NCBI GenBank assembly: GCA_902779165.1
Contig: CACZAN010000007.1
Span: 21,163-85,162, forward strand
DNA: 64,000 nt
From: an uncultured Bacteroidales bacterium
GTDB taxonomy: Bacteria > Bacteroidota > Bacteroidia > Bacteroidales > Bacteroidaceae
Direction: 5' to 3'
This document shows positions 34,831 to 48,048 of this stretch, piece by piece. The position numbers and the translations under genes were made by a program. Below the pieces are notes generated by a model. That model saw nothing but the letters and a program-made list of their open reading frames with translations. It was not told where the DNA came from and ran no database searches. Each line of letters opens with the position of its first letter. The first letter of the stretch is position 1.

Positions 34831-35352
34831 ATGAAACGCATCCGTAGAATGCTCTTCATCAGTTTATTCGCATGTCTTGCCGTGTGTAGCATCTATGCAC
34901 AAACGGATGTCCGTTCAGTGATGCACCTCACTTTGAAAGACGGTACCGTATACCACTTCCTGTTATCTGACCAGCGTCCTACGCTCAAGAGTCACTACAG
35001 TCGATTGGTAGTTACTTATCAGTACGCTGATGGTAGTGGACAGGCATCACAGCTGACCTTCGAGCGTGATGTCGTTCAGTCGCTGACCTTCGGCGACTAC
35101 GACCCCACCGCCGTTGCCTCGCGAAAGTCCGAGAGCACCATTCGTTTCAACCTCACCGCTCCTGGTGAAGTCCGCGTCAGCGGTTTGCAGCCGGGCGATT
35201 GCCTTGAAGCCTACGGCGCTGACGGCAAACAGGTTGCTGCTGCACGTCGTGCGGCTTCGGGCGAGCTTTCGCTGAATTTTAGCCGCCAGCCGCGAGGAGT
35301 TTATATTATCAGCGTCAATCGTCGTCAGACCTTTAAATTCTTGAAACCATGA
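34831..35352 (+). CDS. Small secreted protein with T9SS-like C-terminal domain
   Basis: A 173-residue exported protein (signal LFISLFACLAVCSIYAQ). After a short N-terminal strand region (MHLTLKDGTVYHFLLSDQ) it ends with a domain of about 60 residues (VRVSGLQPGDCLEAYGADGK through RGVYIISVNRRQTFKFLKP) of the type A T9SS sorting class. ATG 34831 gives the best signal peptide; ATG 34816 would add five residues. The stop codon overlaps the ATG of the next gene (ATGA), so the three genes 34831-38576 form an operon. The role is unknown. Confidence 0.7.
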   Translation: MKRIRRMLFISLFACLAVCSIYAQTDVRSVMHLTLKDGTVYHFLLSDQRPTLKSHYSRLVVTYQYADGSGQASQLTFERDVVQSLTFGDYDPTAVASRKSESTIRFNLTAPGEVRVSGLQPGDCLEAYGADGKQVAAARRAASGELSLNFSRQPRGVYIISVNRRQTFKFLKP

Positions 35353-37037
35353 AGCGACAGATTCTATACCTCTTATCAACCGTGGTCTTGGTTGCTGCCC
35401 AGCCTGCGCTGAATAGTGCAGGCACAGCTCGCGCCCAGCAATTCCTGGTGGTCGAGACTGCTGAGGGTCGCGAGGTGTTGCTGGCCGACGAAGTCGAAAG
35501 CATTACTGTCGAGCGCGATTCCGTCTTCTACGACCACCTGCTGCCAGCCGCAATTGCTGCCGACCCCGCTACACAAATCTTCGGACAGGTCCTGCAGCTT
35601 ACGGGGTTGGCAGATTCCCTGACGGCTTTTGTGGACGACACCTATCCTGAAATGACGGATAAGGAGAGGATAAGGTGGTTCTACTCATTCAATGTATCGA
35701 ACTATATGGAGATCCCTATAGTACGTCGCCGCAGTTTCACAGCTTTCGTGGAACCCGACTCCGTCTTTGCTGCTCACGGTATTCGTTCACTGAAAGATCT
35801 CGAAGCTTATGCTCGCCGCATTTATGACGAGGCTTTTCCTGAGGATAAGGGAATCAGCGACCCAGCCGACCGCCGTCATCCCCTGAACCGCTTCGTGGCA
35901 TATCACCTGTTGCCTTTCGGCAGTACCTACGATGAATTGACGCCTAATCCAATAATGTTTTACCGCCGTTTGGCCGATGTGGCCGATTGGTACCAGACGT
36001 TGCTGCCTTGTGGCTCGCTGAAGTTTTCGCGTCCCCGAGGTGAGGAAGAGGGCATCTACCTCAATCGCAGAGGCATCGCCAGCGACCCTGACCCCTATGG
36101 TTTGAAAGTGCGAGGCGCACGTATCATTCCTTCCAAGAGTGGTGAATGGACGCAGACCGCGAGTAATGGTGCCTACTACTACATCGACGATTTGCTGGCC
36201 TACGATCTCACGACCCAGCGCGAGACGCTGAATGAACGTTGGCGCATTTCAGCCCTCTCGCTCTCGCCCGACTTTATGACACATGGAATTCGTGCATTGG
36301 CGCCTCTTGATGGTACCTTAAACTTTGACTACGACCGAGTTTTCATCTCCAGTTACTTAGATAACTATATAGTGGCCGACTCCTCTTATGTTGGGGTCTT
36401 ACTGCCGCGAAAGTATTATTGGAATTACGAAACTGATATCAGTTTTCAGGCCATAGAGCACCCTGAGCAAGGGCGTTGCGACCTGACGTTGGCGCTGCCC
36501 GCTCTGCCCGAGGGGGATTACGAATTGCGTTTCGGAACGACGATGTATGCTCGTTCACCGCGAGTGCGTTTCTCTTTGGATGGCGTCCTGCTGGCAGACA
36601 GCGTTGACTTTCAGAATATCAACGATAAGCAATTAGAGGAACGAATAGGCTGGAAGGATTATACCACCGATTCTGCCGAGGTCTATGTCCGTCGTGAGAT
36701 GCGTAGTCGGGGATGGATGCGAGGGCCGAAGGAAAGAGCTCTATGCACCATTGGGGCTGGGGCGCAGTATGATGAACCTACATCCGCGAACTCGTGGCCA
36801 ATGTCCTCCATAGCTCGAAATGCCCGAAGCGTTGTCGGAAGGTTCCATAGTGACGGTCGCCGAGCCAAGCAATTGCGCATAGAAAGCATTCCATATACTA
36901 ACGAAGAAATGGAGCAAAGGGGAGTCGTGAATGGATCATACTTGGGAGGGAGTTATTATAGCGAGCCAATTAAGCTTGATTATATAGAGCTGTGCCCCGT
37001 CTGGATTGCTGACAATGAAGAGATTCCTGAAGACTAA
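35349..37037 (+). CDS. Fasciclin-like secreted protein
   Basis: A 562-residue exported protein. The region from about 55 to 210 resembles a fasciclin (FAS1) domain: FTAFVEPDSVFAAHGI, LKDLEAYARRIYDEAF and RFVAYHLLPFGSTYDEL, where a conserved His follows the (L/F)VAYH pattern. The rest (about 210-562) is beta-rich with no recognised catalytic motif. FAS1 domains usually mediate adhesion. It is translationally coupled to the upstream gene by a 4-bp overlap. Confidence 0.68.
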   Translation: MKRQILYLLSTVVLVAAQPALNSAGTARAQQFLVVETAEGREVLLADEVESITVERDSVFYDHLLPAAIAADPATQIFGQVLQLTGLADSLTAFVDDTYPEMTDKERIRWFYSFNVSNYMEIPIVRRRSFTAFVEPDSVFAAHGIRSLKDLEAYARRIYDEAFPEDKGISDPADRRHPLNRFVAYHLLPFGSTYDELTPNPIMFYRRLADVADWYQTLLPCGSLKFSRPRGEEEGIYLNRRGIASDPDPYGLKVRGARIIPSKSGEWTQTASNGAYYYIDDLLAYDLTTQRETLNERWRISALSLSPDFMTHGIRALAPLDGTLNFDYDRVFISSYLDNYIVADSSYVGVLLPRKYYWNYETDISFQAIEHPEQGRCDLTLALPALPEGDYELRFGTTMYARSPRVRFSLDGVLLADSVDFQNINDKQLEERIGWKDYTTDSAEVYVRREMRSRGWMRGPKERALCTIGAGAQYDEPTSANSWPMSSIARNARSVVGRFHSDGRRAKQLRIESIPYTNEEMEQRGVVNGSYLGGSYYSEPIKLDYIELCPVWIADNEEIPED

Positions 37038-37055
37038 TCAAATGCTGTGAAACCT

Positions 37056-38576
37056 ATGAAACGCTATATCCTCTTTATTATAACCCTGATGGCCTGCTCT
37101 TTTGTACAGGCGCAGGATGCTTTCCTCATACACTTCAAGGATGGCACCACCCAACGAATTCCCCATGGTATCTATTCGGGTATCCTCCGCACTTGGGGAA
37201 CAGAGACGGAAGAACTGGAGTTCGACGGGTTTACGCCCTTGGAAAATGATGACCCTTGGGCGGGGCTCACGGGAAATGTTGCTAAGAACGAGGACGACTT
37301 CCTTACAGCCATGTGGAAAGACCACGATGGTCAATTCATCTATACGGTTCTCCTCTTGATACCTGCCACAGCACCTACTTCGTTGCCCTATAGTTTCTGT
37401 ATGAGTACGTCTCCGGGCGTTGATTTGGTACACGCAGACACGGTGTTGACCCTTTATAAACCTAAGGGATATGAGGAACAGACGGATGTGATATGCTCTG
37501 TAGGGCTGGGCGAACGGCTTGTCAACGATTATGGCAATGGCGCAGGAATCCTCAATGGGCTGCATTACTCTTGGGGCAATATCAGTCCCAACAATTTTCG
37601 CATTCCCCTCGTTCACGGTACGACTTATTACTATCGGTTGGTGGCCCATATTCCAACTCTTCGACAGGGTGGGCTGCGAGATACGCTGACCGTATATGGC
37701 CCCGAACTCTCATTCCGCATTCCTGATTTTGTGGGCGAGAGTGGTGTGGTGCCTGCTCGCATGGATGCCGACGGAATCCTTGTACCTACCTCAGATGCGT
37801 GGGCGGCTTTCAAGGCAAGATCCTTCGATGTAGGGCTGGTCGCACCTGCTGATTCATCGCTTTGTGAATTATGGGTGGAATGGACGAAAACAGAGGGCGG
37901 TCGGCAGGCCACAGAGTCGCTGTCGCGCACCAGCCATCATTACGACGACGTCTTGGTCTACTTCTGCGACACTGTTCCAGACGCCTTCCTCCCTTGGTTG
38001 CAACATCGGGAATTGGTGTTCACGCAGGAAGAAGACTTTATTGTAGCCCAAGGCGTGACGAACGAAGGGCTGAAGCCCATCGCCGCAAAAGAATATGTCG
38101 ATGATTCTGCATCTACCTGGGGCAACCCCTCTGGACATTTCATCCGTTTCTCGCCTATTAACCTCGAAGGGCAGAAAGCCACAACCAACGCTACTACCCT
38201 CATCAGTTTGCGCCAAATCATTCCAGATGTAAGTTATCGCATGACCGTCACCCTGGCTCCTGAGACAGATACCTTGAGCCACGCTCCCCTTCCTTATCGT
38301 ATGCGTATTTGGCGTACCACCAATTCATTACAGTTGGAAAGTGGCCTGATTCCAAGTTCTACCAGCATGAATGATATCTATAATGTGACGGACGTCCTGT
38401 CCTCCACAGAACCGCACATCCTTACTTTCGAATTTGAACCTAATAAGCTGCTAAATCAGATACTGGTCGTGCAGACGAACAACACGGTCTCTGCTGTAGC
38501 ACGACAAAGGGCCATTAGCGAATTCCGTATTGCAGAAATCCGCCTGACGCCCATTGAATCCGACGAGGGCGACTAA
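37056..38576 (+). CDS. Secreted protein of unknown function
   Basis: A 506-residue exported protein (signal YILFIITLMACSFVQAQ). Right after the signal it has FLIHFKDGTTQRIP, a segment like those at the start of the two preceding gene products (LTLKDGTVYHF, VVETAEGREVLL). The three proteins may therefore share a small N-terminal strand motif. The remainder is beta-rich with fibronectin-like segments (TTYYYRLVAHIPT, VSYRMTVTLAPETDT). ATG 37056 is preferred over GTG 37047. Third gene of the secreted-protein operon; I do not recognise a family. Confidence 0.6.
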   Translation: MKRYILFIITLMACSFVQAQDAFLIHFKDGTTQRIPHGIYSGILRTWGTETEELEFDGFTPLENDDPWAGLTGNVAKNEDDFLTAMWKDHDGQFIYTVLLLIPATAPTSLPYSFCMSTSPGVDLVHADTVLTLYKPKGYEEQTDVICSVGLGERLVNDYGNGAGILNGLHYSWGNISPNNFRIPLVHGTTYYYRLVAHIPTLRQGGLRDTLTVYGPELSFRIPDFVGESGVVPARMDADGILVPTSDAWAAFKARSFDVGLVAPADSSLCELWVEWTKTEGGRQATESLSRTSHHYDDVLVYFCDTVPDAFLPWLQHRELVFTQEEDFIVAQGVTNEGLKPIAAKEYVDDSASTWGNPSGHFIRFSPINLEGQKATTNATTLISLRQIIPDVSYRMTVTLAPETDTLSHAPLPYRMRIWRTTNSLQLESGLIPSSTSMNDIYNVTDVLSSTEPHILTFEFEPNKLLNQILVVQTNNTVSAVARQRAISEFRIAEIRLTPIESDEGD

Positions 38577-38618
38577 TTAGTATTGCAAAGATGTAGGAAG
38601 GATAACCTCTGAACAATT

Positions 38619-38672
38619 AGACGTTATCGTCAAGACGACCTGACGTGGGCGCCGGGACGTATATACATAAAG
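38619..38672. repeat. GACGT dyad repeats related to the array at 1-148
   Basis: AGACGTTATCGTC, AAGACGACC and TGACGT units are followed by GGGACGTATATACATAA, which matches 14 of 17 positions with GAGACATATATACGTAA from the minus strand of the array at 61-148. Unit spacing is again about 22 bp. Confidence 0.6.
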
Positions 38673-38674
38673 GT

Positions 38675-38716
38675 AATCGCGACCAGTCGTAGGAAAGCTA
38701 ACGACTGGTCGCGATT
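38675..38716. terminator. Strong bidirectional hairpin terminator
   Basis: A perfect 16-bp stem (AATCGCGACCAGTCGT / ACGACTGGTCGCGATT) with a 10-nt loop, followed by CGTTTTAT. It stands between the convergent secreted-protein operon and the GH36 gene. Confidence 0.85.
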
Positions 38717-38762
38717 CGTTTTATCACTGGCGGGAAAGGGCAATTCTGCCCTTCGTATAAGT

Positions 38763-38848
38763 GAGTTCCACTGGTGGAACTCGCGAATTCCAGCAGTGGA
38801 ACTGATGAATTCCACCGGTGGAACTCTGGAATTCCACTGGTGGAACTC
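38763..38848. repeat. Four tandem 20-bp palindromes, 22-bp period
   Basis: Units at 38763, 38785, 38807 and 38829 are variants of GAATTCCACTGGTGGAACTC with 9-bp arms and a 2-bp centre. They are separated by exactly 2 bp (CG, AT, TG). The array lies 26 bp beyond the GH36 stop codon. It shares the 22-bp period and dyad character, but not the sequence, of the array after purN. Confidence 0.9.
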
Positions 38849-38874
38849 GGCTAAGGGGATACTTGTCGGAGGCG

Positions 38875-41043
38875 TCAGACCTTGCGGAGTCGGATGACGC
38901 GACTGCTGTACTGGCCGGAGAGGTTGGCATCGAGACCGGTTTCCATAAGGAAGCGGCCGCTGAAGGTCTTGCCCTCGAAGTAGCGGCCACGCTCTGTGCC
39001 GCCGAACTCATTGAGCTGGTAGGTGGCATCGGGATCGAGGCCGGCCATGTGCCAACGTGGCGTCTGCAAGCCTACGTAATGCTCGAACTTATAGCAGAAG
39101 AAGACGGCCTCGGTCTTGTCCTCGGTCACGAACATCTCGCTGCAGAAACCGTTGCCCTCGTAGGGCGAGATGAGTCGGTACTGATCGCCGAGCTGGATGA
39201 TGGGACGAATCTCCTTGTAGAAGGCGACGGCCTGTTTGGCGTATTCGCGCTCCTGGTCGTTGAGGTCGCTGGGCTTCATTTCCATTCCGAGGCGTCCGGT
39301 CATGGCGACGTCAAAGCGGAACTTCAAGGGGATGATACGATGGGTCTGGTGGTTGGGAGAGGCACTGACGTGTTGAGCCATTGCCATAGTGGGGAAGAAG
39401 TGGCTGGTGCCCCACTGGATGAAGAGGCGCTGCTGGGCGTCGGTGTTGTCGGAGCACCAGAACTCATCGAAGTAAGGCATGAAGCCCCAGTTGACACGTC
39501 CTCCACCGCTGGAGCACAGCTGGATGACGAGGTTGGGATGGGCGGCACGAATGCGTTCGAGTGCGCTGCGCAAGCCGAGGTGGAAGTCGACGAAGAGGTG
39601 GCTCTGCTTGTCGGCGGTGAGGTAGCTGCTGCCGAAGTTGTTCATCGACATATTGCAGTCCCATTTTATGTAGTAGAGGCGAGGATTCTCCTTGACGAGG
39701 TTGTCTACGATGCTGACCACGAAGTCCTGCACCTTAGGATTCGACATATCGAGCACGAGCTGTGTGCCGCCGCGTCCTTTAGACAGCTCGCGGGTGGGGT
39801 GTGCTACGACCCAGTCGGGGTGTGCTTCAAAGAGTTCGCTCTTGCTGTTCGTCATTTCGGGTTCAATCCATATTCCGAACTTCAGCCCACGGTCCTCGGC
39901 GGCCTTGAGCAGGGCAGGCACGCCGTTGGGCAGCTTCTGTGTGTCGGTCACCCAGTCGCCGAGACCCTGAGTGTCGTCGGTGCGGCGATACTTGCGGCCA
40001 AACCATCCGTCGTCAACGACGAAGAGCTCGCCGCCCAACTCCTTGATGCCGTCCATCATCTGTTCGCATACTTCCTGATTGACGTTCATATAAACGCCTT
40101 CCCACGAGTTGAGCAGGATGTCGCGCAGCCCTTGTCCGTTGTGAAGTTTGCCGTTGCGTCCCCAGCGGTGGAAGGCACGGCTGACGCCGCCCTTTCCTTC
40201 GGTGCTGTAGGCCAGAGCCAGTTCCGGAGTGCGGAACGTTTCGCCGGGCTTCAGGGTGTAGGCGGTGTGGAGGTCGTCAATGCCGGCAACGAGGGTGTGG
40301 CGATAGTGTCCGCGGGTGTCGATGCGAATCTTGTAATTGCCCGTCCAGCAGAGTGCTGCTCCGATGACGCGTCCGCTGTTTTCCTGCGGTTTGCCGTCGA
40401 GGCTGACCATCACTTCTGCGCGGTCGTTCATTCCATTGCGTACGCCGTCGTGATTGACAATGGTCTTGAGTCCTTGGGCTAACGGTTCCTCGGTCATCTG
40501 TGCTTCCTGCCCCCAGGCACCGTGGAAGTGCGTAATCCAGGCTCCTTCCTGTCGGAAGGTCATCACGCCGCTGGCATACTGTTCCAACTTGATGGGCTTC
40601 TTCTCGCCGTTGCGGATGACGGTCCATGTTTCAATGACGTCGCTCTGTTCGTTGGCTTTGTAGTAGAGGTCTACGAAGAAGTCGTATGCCTTGTCCTTCA
40701 TGGAGATGATGGTGAGGTCGCCCTCGGTGCGTGAGCCGGTAATGGCCAGTTCTGTGGTCATGTTTCCGTCGGCGTGGGTCACACTGAGTGCGGTCTCGTC
40801 AAAGCTCTCGCGTCCAAAGGCAGGGTAGGCGTCGTAGTTGATGCTCATCGCATCAATGACCTCGCGGCCCTGATCGGGCGTAATGCGCGAACCATAGTAA
40901 TGAATTCGGGGCGTGCCACCTTCGTTAGCGGTGAGCATGAGGGTGGTCTTCGGAGTGTTGACGAAGATGTTTTGAGCCTTGACGAAACCTTGCGGACAAA
41001 CCGCAAAGCCCAGGGCAAGAAGGGAAAGAAGTACTTTTTTCAT
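38875..41043 (-). CDS. GH36 alpha-galactosidase, secreted
   Basis: A 722-residue enzyme that hydrolyses terminal alpha-1,6-galactosides such as raffinose or melibiose-type sugars. Signal peptide LLSLLALGFAVCPQGFVKAQ. After a supersandwich N-terminal domain (about 25-330), the barrel shows VVDDGWFGRKYRR, GIWIEPEMTN, the nucleophile D462 in YYIKWDCN, and the acid/base D532 in FWCSDNTD, in order and spacing typical of GH36. The C-terminal beta domain is complete. It lies 117 bp downstream of the GH2 gene but has its own good promoter. With GH2 it forms a galactoside-degrading pair. Confidence 0.95.
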   Translation of the reverse strand: MKKVLLSLLALGFAVCPQGFVKAQNIFVNTPKTTLMLTANEGGTPRIHYYGSRITPDQGREVIDAMSINYDAYPAFGRESFDETALSVTHADGNMTTELAITGSRTEGDLTIISMKDKAYDFFVDLYYKANEQSDVIETWTVIRNGEKKPIKLEQYASGVMTFRQEGAWITHFHGAWGQEAQMTEEPLAQGLKTIVNHDGVRNGMNDRAEVMVSLDGKPQENSGRVIGAALCWTGNYKIRIDTRGHYRHTLVAGIDDLHTAYTLKPGETFRTPELALAYSTEGKGGVSRAFHRWGRNGKLHNGQGLRDILLNSWEGVYMNVNQEVCEQMMDGIKELGGELFVVDDGWFGRKYRRTDDTQGLGDWVTDTQKLPNGVPALLKAAEDRGLKFGIWIEPEMTNSKSELFEAHPDWVVAHPTRELSKGRGGTQLVLDMSNPKVQDFVVSIVDNLVKENPRLYYIKWDCNMSMNNFGSSYLTADKQSHLFVDFHLGLRSALERIRAAHPNLVIQLCSSGGGRVNWGFMPYFDEFWCSDNTDAQQRLFIQWGTSHFFPTMAMAQHVSASPNHQTHRIIPLKFRFDVAMTGRLGMEMKPSDLNDQEREYAKQAVAFYKEIRPIIQLGDQYRLISPYEGNGFCSEMFVTEDKTEAVFFCYKFEHYVGLQTPRWHMAGLDPDATYQLNEFGGTERGRYFEGKTFSGRFLMETGLDANLSGQYSSRVIRLRKV

Positions 41044-41084
41044 TGTGTTGTGGATTTAATGACTATAGGATTAATATCTGTGTG

Positions 41085-41115
41085 CAAAGTTAATTCAATT
41101 ATTGTAGATGACCAA
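41085..41115 (-). promoter_or_regulatory. Full Bacteroidetes promoter for GH36
   Basis: On the minus strand TTG (41115-41113), a 20-bp spacer, then TAACTTTG (41092-41085), 41 bp before the ATG. Confidence 0.7.
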
Positions 41116-41160
41116 AGGATTCTCAGAAAGGAGTCATAAATGGATAAGATAGTGTTATCT

Positions 41161-45426
<4,266 letters not shown>

Positions 45427-45437
45427 TTAAATCTGCG

Positions 45438-45468
45438 CAAAAGTAATTAAATATTTGCAACGATGCAA
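45438..45468 (-). promoter_or_regulatory. Full Bacteroidetes promoter for GH2
   Basis: On the minus strand TTG (45468-45466), a 20-bp spacer and TACTTTTG (45445-45438), 23 bp before the first ATG. The typA promoter faces the other way from the same intergenic region. Confidence 0.7.
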
Positions 45469-45519
45469 ATTTTGCTTCGAAATAAACACTTTGAAAGCAA
45501 AAAACGCCTAACTTTCACC

Positions 45520-45548
45520 TTGAAACTGAAAACTTTTCCGTACCTTTG
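45520..45548 (+). promoter_or_regulatory. Full Bacteroidetes promoter for typA
   Basis: TTG at 45520-45522, an 18-bp spacer and TACCTTTG at 45541-45548, 31 bp before the ATG at 45580. Confidence 0.68.
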
Positions 45549-45579
45549 CACCCGCAAAACGAAATACATCCTATTAAGT

Positions 45580-47385
45580 ATGAAGCAAAACATCAGAAAT
45601 ATTGCCATTATCGCACACGTCGATCATGGTAAAACCACCCTCGTAGATAAGATGCTGCTCGCAGGCAATCTCTTTCGCGACAACCAGCAGACAGGAGAAC
45701 TTATGCTTGATAACAACGAACTGGAACGCGAACGCGGCATTACCATCCTTTCCAAGAACGTTAGCATCAATTACAAAGATACGAAAATCAACATCATCGA
45801 CACTCCGGGTCACTCCGACTTCGGCGGCGAGGTCGAGCGTGTGCTGAATATGGCTGACGGCTGCCTGTTGCTCGTTGATGCATTCGAAGGCCCTATGCCA
45901 CAAACCCGTTTTGTGCTGCAGAAAGCCCTTCAAATCGGCTTGAAGCCCATCGTGGTTATCAACAAAGTCGATAAACCTAACTGTCGTCCCGAAGAAGTGT
46001 ATGAGATGGTCTTTGATCTGATGTGTGACCTCGATGCCACCGAAGACCAGCTGGACTTTCCGGTCATTTATGGTTCTGCCAAACAAGGTTGGATGGGCAG
46101 CGACTGGCAGACGCCGACCGACAATATTTTCTACCTTCTCGATCAGATTTTGGAGCACATCCCAGCGCCTGAACAGTTGGAGGGCACTCCGCAGATGCTC
46201 ATCACTTCCCTCGACTACTCCACCTACACAGGACGTATCGCCGTGGGGCGCGTGCATCGCGGCACGCTGAAGGAGGGTATGGCGATTACTATTGTGCATC
46301 GCGACGGATCGAAGGAGAAAACTAAAATCAAGGAACTCCACACCTTCACGGGGATGGGACATCAGAAGATAGATGCTGTCAACAGTGGTGATATCTGCGC
46401 CATCATTGGGCTCTCGAACTTCGAAATTGGAGATACTATCTGTGATGCCGATGAACCCGAGGCACTGCCCACCATTAGCATTGACGAACCCACTATGTCC
46501 ATGCTCTTCACCATCAACGACTCACCCTTCTTCGGCAAGGAGGGCCGTTGGTGCACCAGCCGCCACATCCATGAGCGACTTATGAAGGAGCTGGAGAAGA
46601 ACCTGGCTCTGCGCGTTGATATTCCCGACGGCTACACCGATCGCTGGATTGTCAGCGGGCGTGGTGTGCTGCACCTCAGCGTGCTCATCGAGACCATGCG
46701 TCGCGAGGGGTATGAGCTACAGGTCGGACAACCTCAAGTAATCTATAAAGAGGTGAACGGTGTACGTTGCGAACCCATTGAGGAGCTGACCATCAACGTT
46801 CCAGAAGAGTTTGCCTCGAAGATGATAGATATGGTCACGCGCCGCAAGGGCGAGATGACCTCGATGGAGAGTCAGGGCGACCGCGTGAACATCGAGTTCC
46901 TCATCCCCTCGCGCGGCATCATCGGCTTGCGCACTAATGTGCTCACCGCCTCGCAAGGCGAAGCCATTATGGCTCATCGCTACAAGGAGTATCAACCCTA
47001 CAAGGGTGAGATTGTACGTCGTATCTCCGGTTCGATGATAGCGCTGGAGAGCGGCACCGCCTTTGCCTATGCAATCAATAACCTGCAGGACCGCGGCAAG
47101 TTCTTCATCGAACCACAGACAGAAGTCTATGCAGGTCAGGTCGTAGGCGAACACATCCATGAGAACGACCTCGTCATCAATGTCACCAAGAACAAACAAC
47201 TGACGAATATGCGTGCCAGCGGCAGCGATGAGAAAGCACGCATCATTCCAGCCACCATCCTCAGCCTGGAGGAGGCGCTGGAGTATATCAAGGAAGATGA
47301 GTACGTGGAGGTAACGCCGAAGTCCATGCGAATGCGTAAGATTCTCCTCGACCACTTGGAGCGTAAGCGTGCAGGTCGCGAGTGA
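45580..47385 (+). CDS. typA: Ribosome-associated GTPase TypA/BipA
   Basis: A 601-residue translational GTPase, related to EF-G and LepA, that helps ribosome assembly and stress adaptation. G-domain motifs are intact: [12 protein letters not shown] (G1, about residue 12), RGITILSKN (G2), [10 protein letters not shown] (G3, about 73) and INKVDKPN (G4, about 127). Beta-barrel domain II, the alpha/beta domain ([24 protein letters not shown]) and the BipA C-terminal domain follow. The 39 codons upstream of ATG 45580 overlap the promoter and are not used. Length is normal. Confidence 0.97.
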   Translation: MKQNIRNIAIIAHVDHGKTTLVDKMLLAGNLFRDNQQTGELMLDNNELERERGITILSKNVSINYKDTKINIIDTPGHSDFGGEVERVLNMADGCLLLVDAFEGPMPQTRFVLQKALQIGLKPIVVINKVDKPNCRPEEVYEMVFDLMCDLDATEDQLDFPVIYGSAKQGWMGSDWQTPTDNIFYLLDQILEHIPAPEQLEGTPQMLITSLDYSTYTGRIAVGRVHRGTLKEGMAITIVHRDGSKEKTKIKELHTFTGMGHQKIDAVNSGDICAIIGLSNFEIGDTICDADEPEALPTISIDEPTMSMLFTINDSPFFGKEGRWCTSRHIHERLMKELEKNLALRVDIPDGYTDRWIVSGRGVLHLSVLIETMRREGYELQVGQPQVIYKEVNGVRCEPIEELTINVPEEFASKMIDMVTRRKGEMTSMESQGDRVNIEFLIPSRGIIGLRTNVLTASQGEAIMAHRYKEYQPYKGEIVRRISGSMIALESGTAFAYAINNLQDRGKFFIEPQTEVYAGQVVGEHIHENDLVINVTKNKQLTNMRASGSDEKARIIPATILSLEEALEYIKEDEYVEVTPKSMRMRKILLDHLERKRAGRE

Positions 47386-47422
47386 CATATTGTCGTGTAT
47401 GTTAAAGATTTTAAACTGTTTA

Positions 47423-47439
47423 TGTCGCAAATGTGGACA
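47423..47439. promoter_or_regulatory. Inverted-repeat site upstream of the sigma-54 promoter
   Basis: TGTCGCAAATGTGGACA contains TGTC and GACA half-sites 9 bp apart, about 33 bp before the -24 element. It is a candidate enhancer-binding-protein site; this is inference. Confidence 0.3.
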
Positions 47440-47471
47440 AAATGTCACACCTCCATAGTACATAACGGCAG

Positions 47472-47487
47472 TGGCACGGGCATTGCA
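47472..47487 (+). promoter_or_regulatory. Sigma-54 (RpoN) promoter of hsp20
   Basis: TGGCACGGGCATTGCA is a full match to the -24/-12 consensus TGGCACG-N4-TTGCA. The GG and GC dinucleotides are separated by exactly 10 bp. It lies 49 bp before the hsp20 start codon, and no TAnnTTTG box is seen in this region. Confidence 0.85.
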
Positions 47488-47536
47488 AGGTGAAGGGTGA
47501 AATGTTTAACCCTTTAAAGTATAGGAGATCAAAACT

Positions 47537-47977
47537 ATGTTACCAGTAATGCTTAGAAACGCGTGGTTCCCCACCGTATTTGATGATTTGTTTGACAACG
47601 TAATGCCCACCCGCTCAACTGCAACTTGCACAGCACCTGCTGTCAACGTCCGCGAAGATGCTCTGGCCTACACCATGGAAGTGGCTGTGCCAGGTATCAA
47701 GAAAGAGTTCTGCCGAGTGAATATCGATGAGAATGGCAACCTCAGGGTGGCCATTGAAAACAAGCTCGAACATAAGGAGGAAGACCACGAACAGCCGCGT
47801 CATCACTACCTCCGCCGTGAGTTCAGCTACTGCAACTACCAGCAGAGCTACACCCTGCCCGAAGATGTCGACCGCGAGAAGATTTCCGCTAAAGTGGAGG
47901 ATGGCGTACTCACCATCGTGCTGCCGAAGATGAAGAAGGAAGAAGTGAAGCTCTCCCGCCAGATAGAGATTGGCTAA
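47537..47977 (+). CDS. Hsp20/alpha-crystallin small heat-shock protein
   Basis: A 146-residue ATP-independent chaperone that holds unfolding proteins. The alpha-crystallin domain (about 35-140) is recognisable from NVREDALAYTMEVAVPGIKKEFCRV, RREFSYCNYQQSYTLPEDVD and AKVEDGVLTIVLPK, the last being the usual DGVLTI/P signature. A short N-terminal arm (MLRNAWFPTVFDDLFDN) and the C-terminal tail are typical. A Shine-Dalgarno-like AGGAG precedes the ATG by 9 bp. Transcription appears to start from a sigma-54 promoter, and a strong terminator follows. Control by RpoN implies an activator of the NtrC class encoded elsewhere. Confidence 0.95.
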   Translation: MLPVMLRNAWFPTVFDDLFDNVMPTRSTATCTAPAVNVREDALAYTMEVAVPGIKKEFCRVNIDENGNLRVAIENKLEHKEEDHEQPRHHYLRREFSYCNYQQSYTLPEDVDREKISAKVEDGVLTIVLPKMKKEEVKLSRQIEIG

Positions 47978-47994
47978 GGTTCATAATAAAGGAA

Positions 47995-48030
47995 AGAGGA
48001 TGTGTCCTGATCGGCACATCCTCTTTTTTT
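47995..48030 (+). terminator. Intrinsic terminator after hsp20
   Basis: AGAGGATGTG pairs perfectly with CACATCCTCT around a 10-nt loop, then a run of T. Confidence 0.9.
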
Positions 48031-48048
48031 ATACGCTGGGATTTCATA

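Noticed and set aside
38818-40482. A 554-codon plus-strand frame opposite the GH36 gene
   Set aside because: Its translation has no domain sense, and the minus strand encodes a complete GH36 enzyme with catalytic residues. It is an antisense shadow of GC-biased codons.
45463-45579. N-terminal extension of TypA
   Set aside because: The extra codons cover the -33/-7 promoter; ATG 45580 matches the family start.
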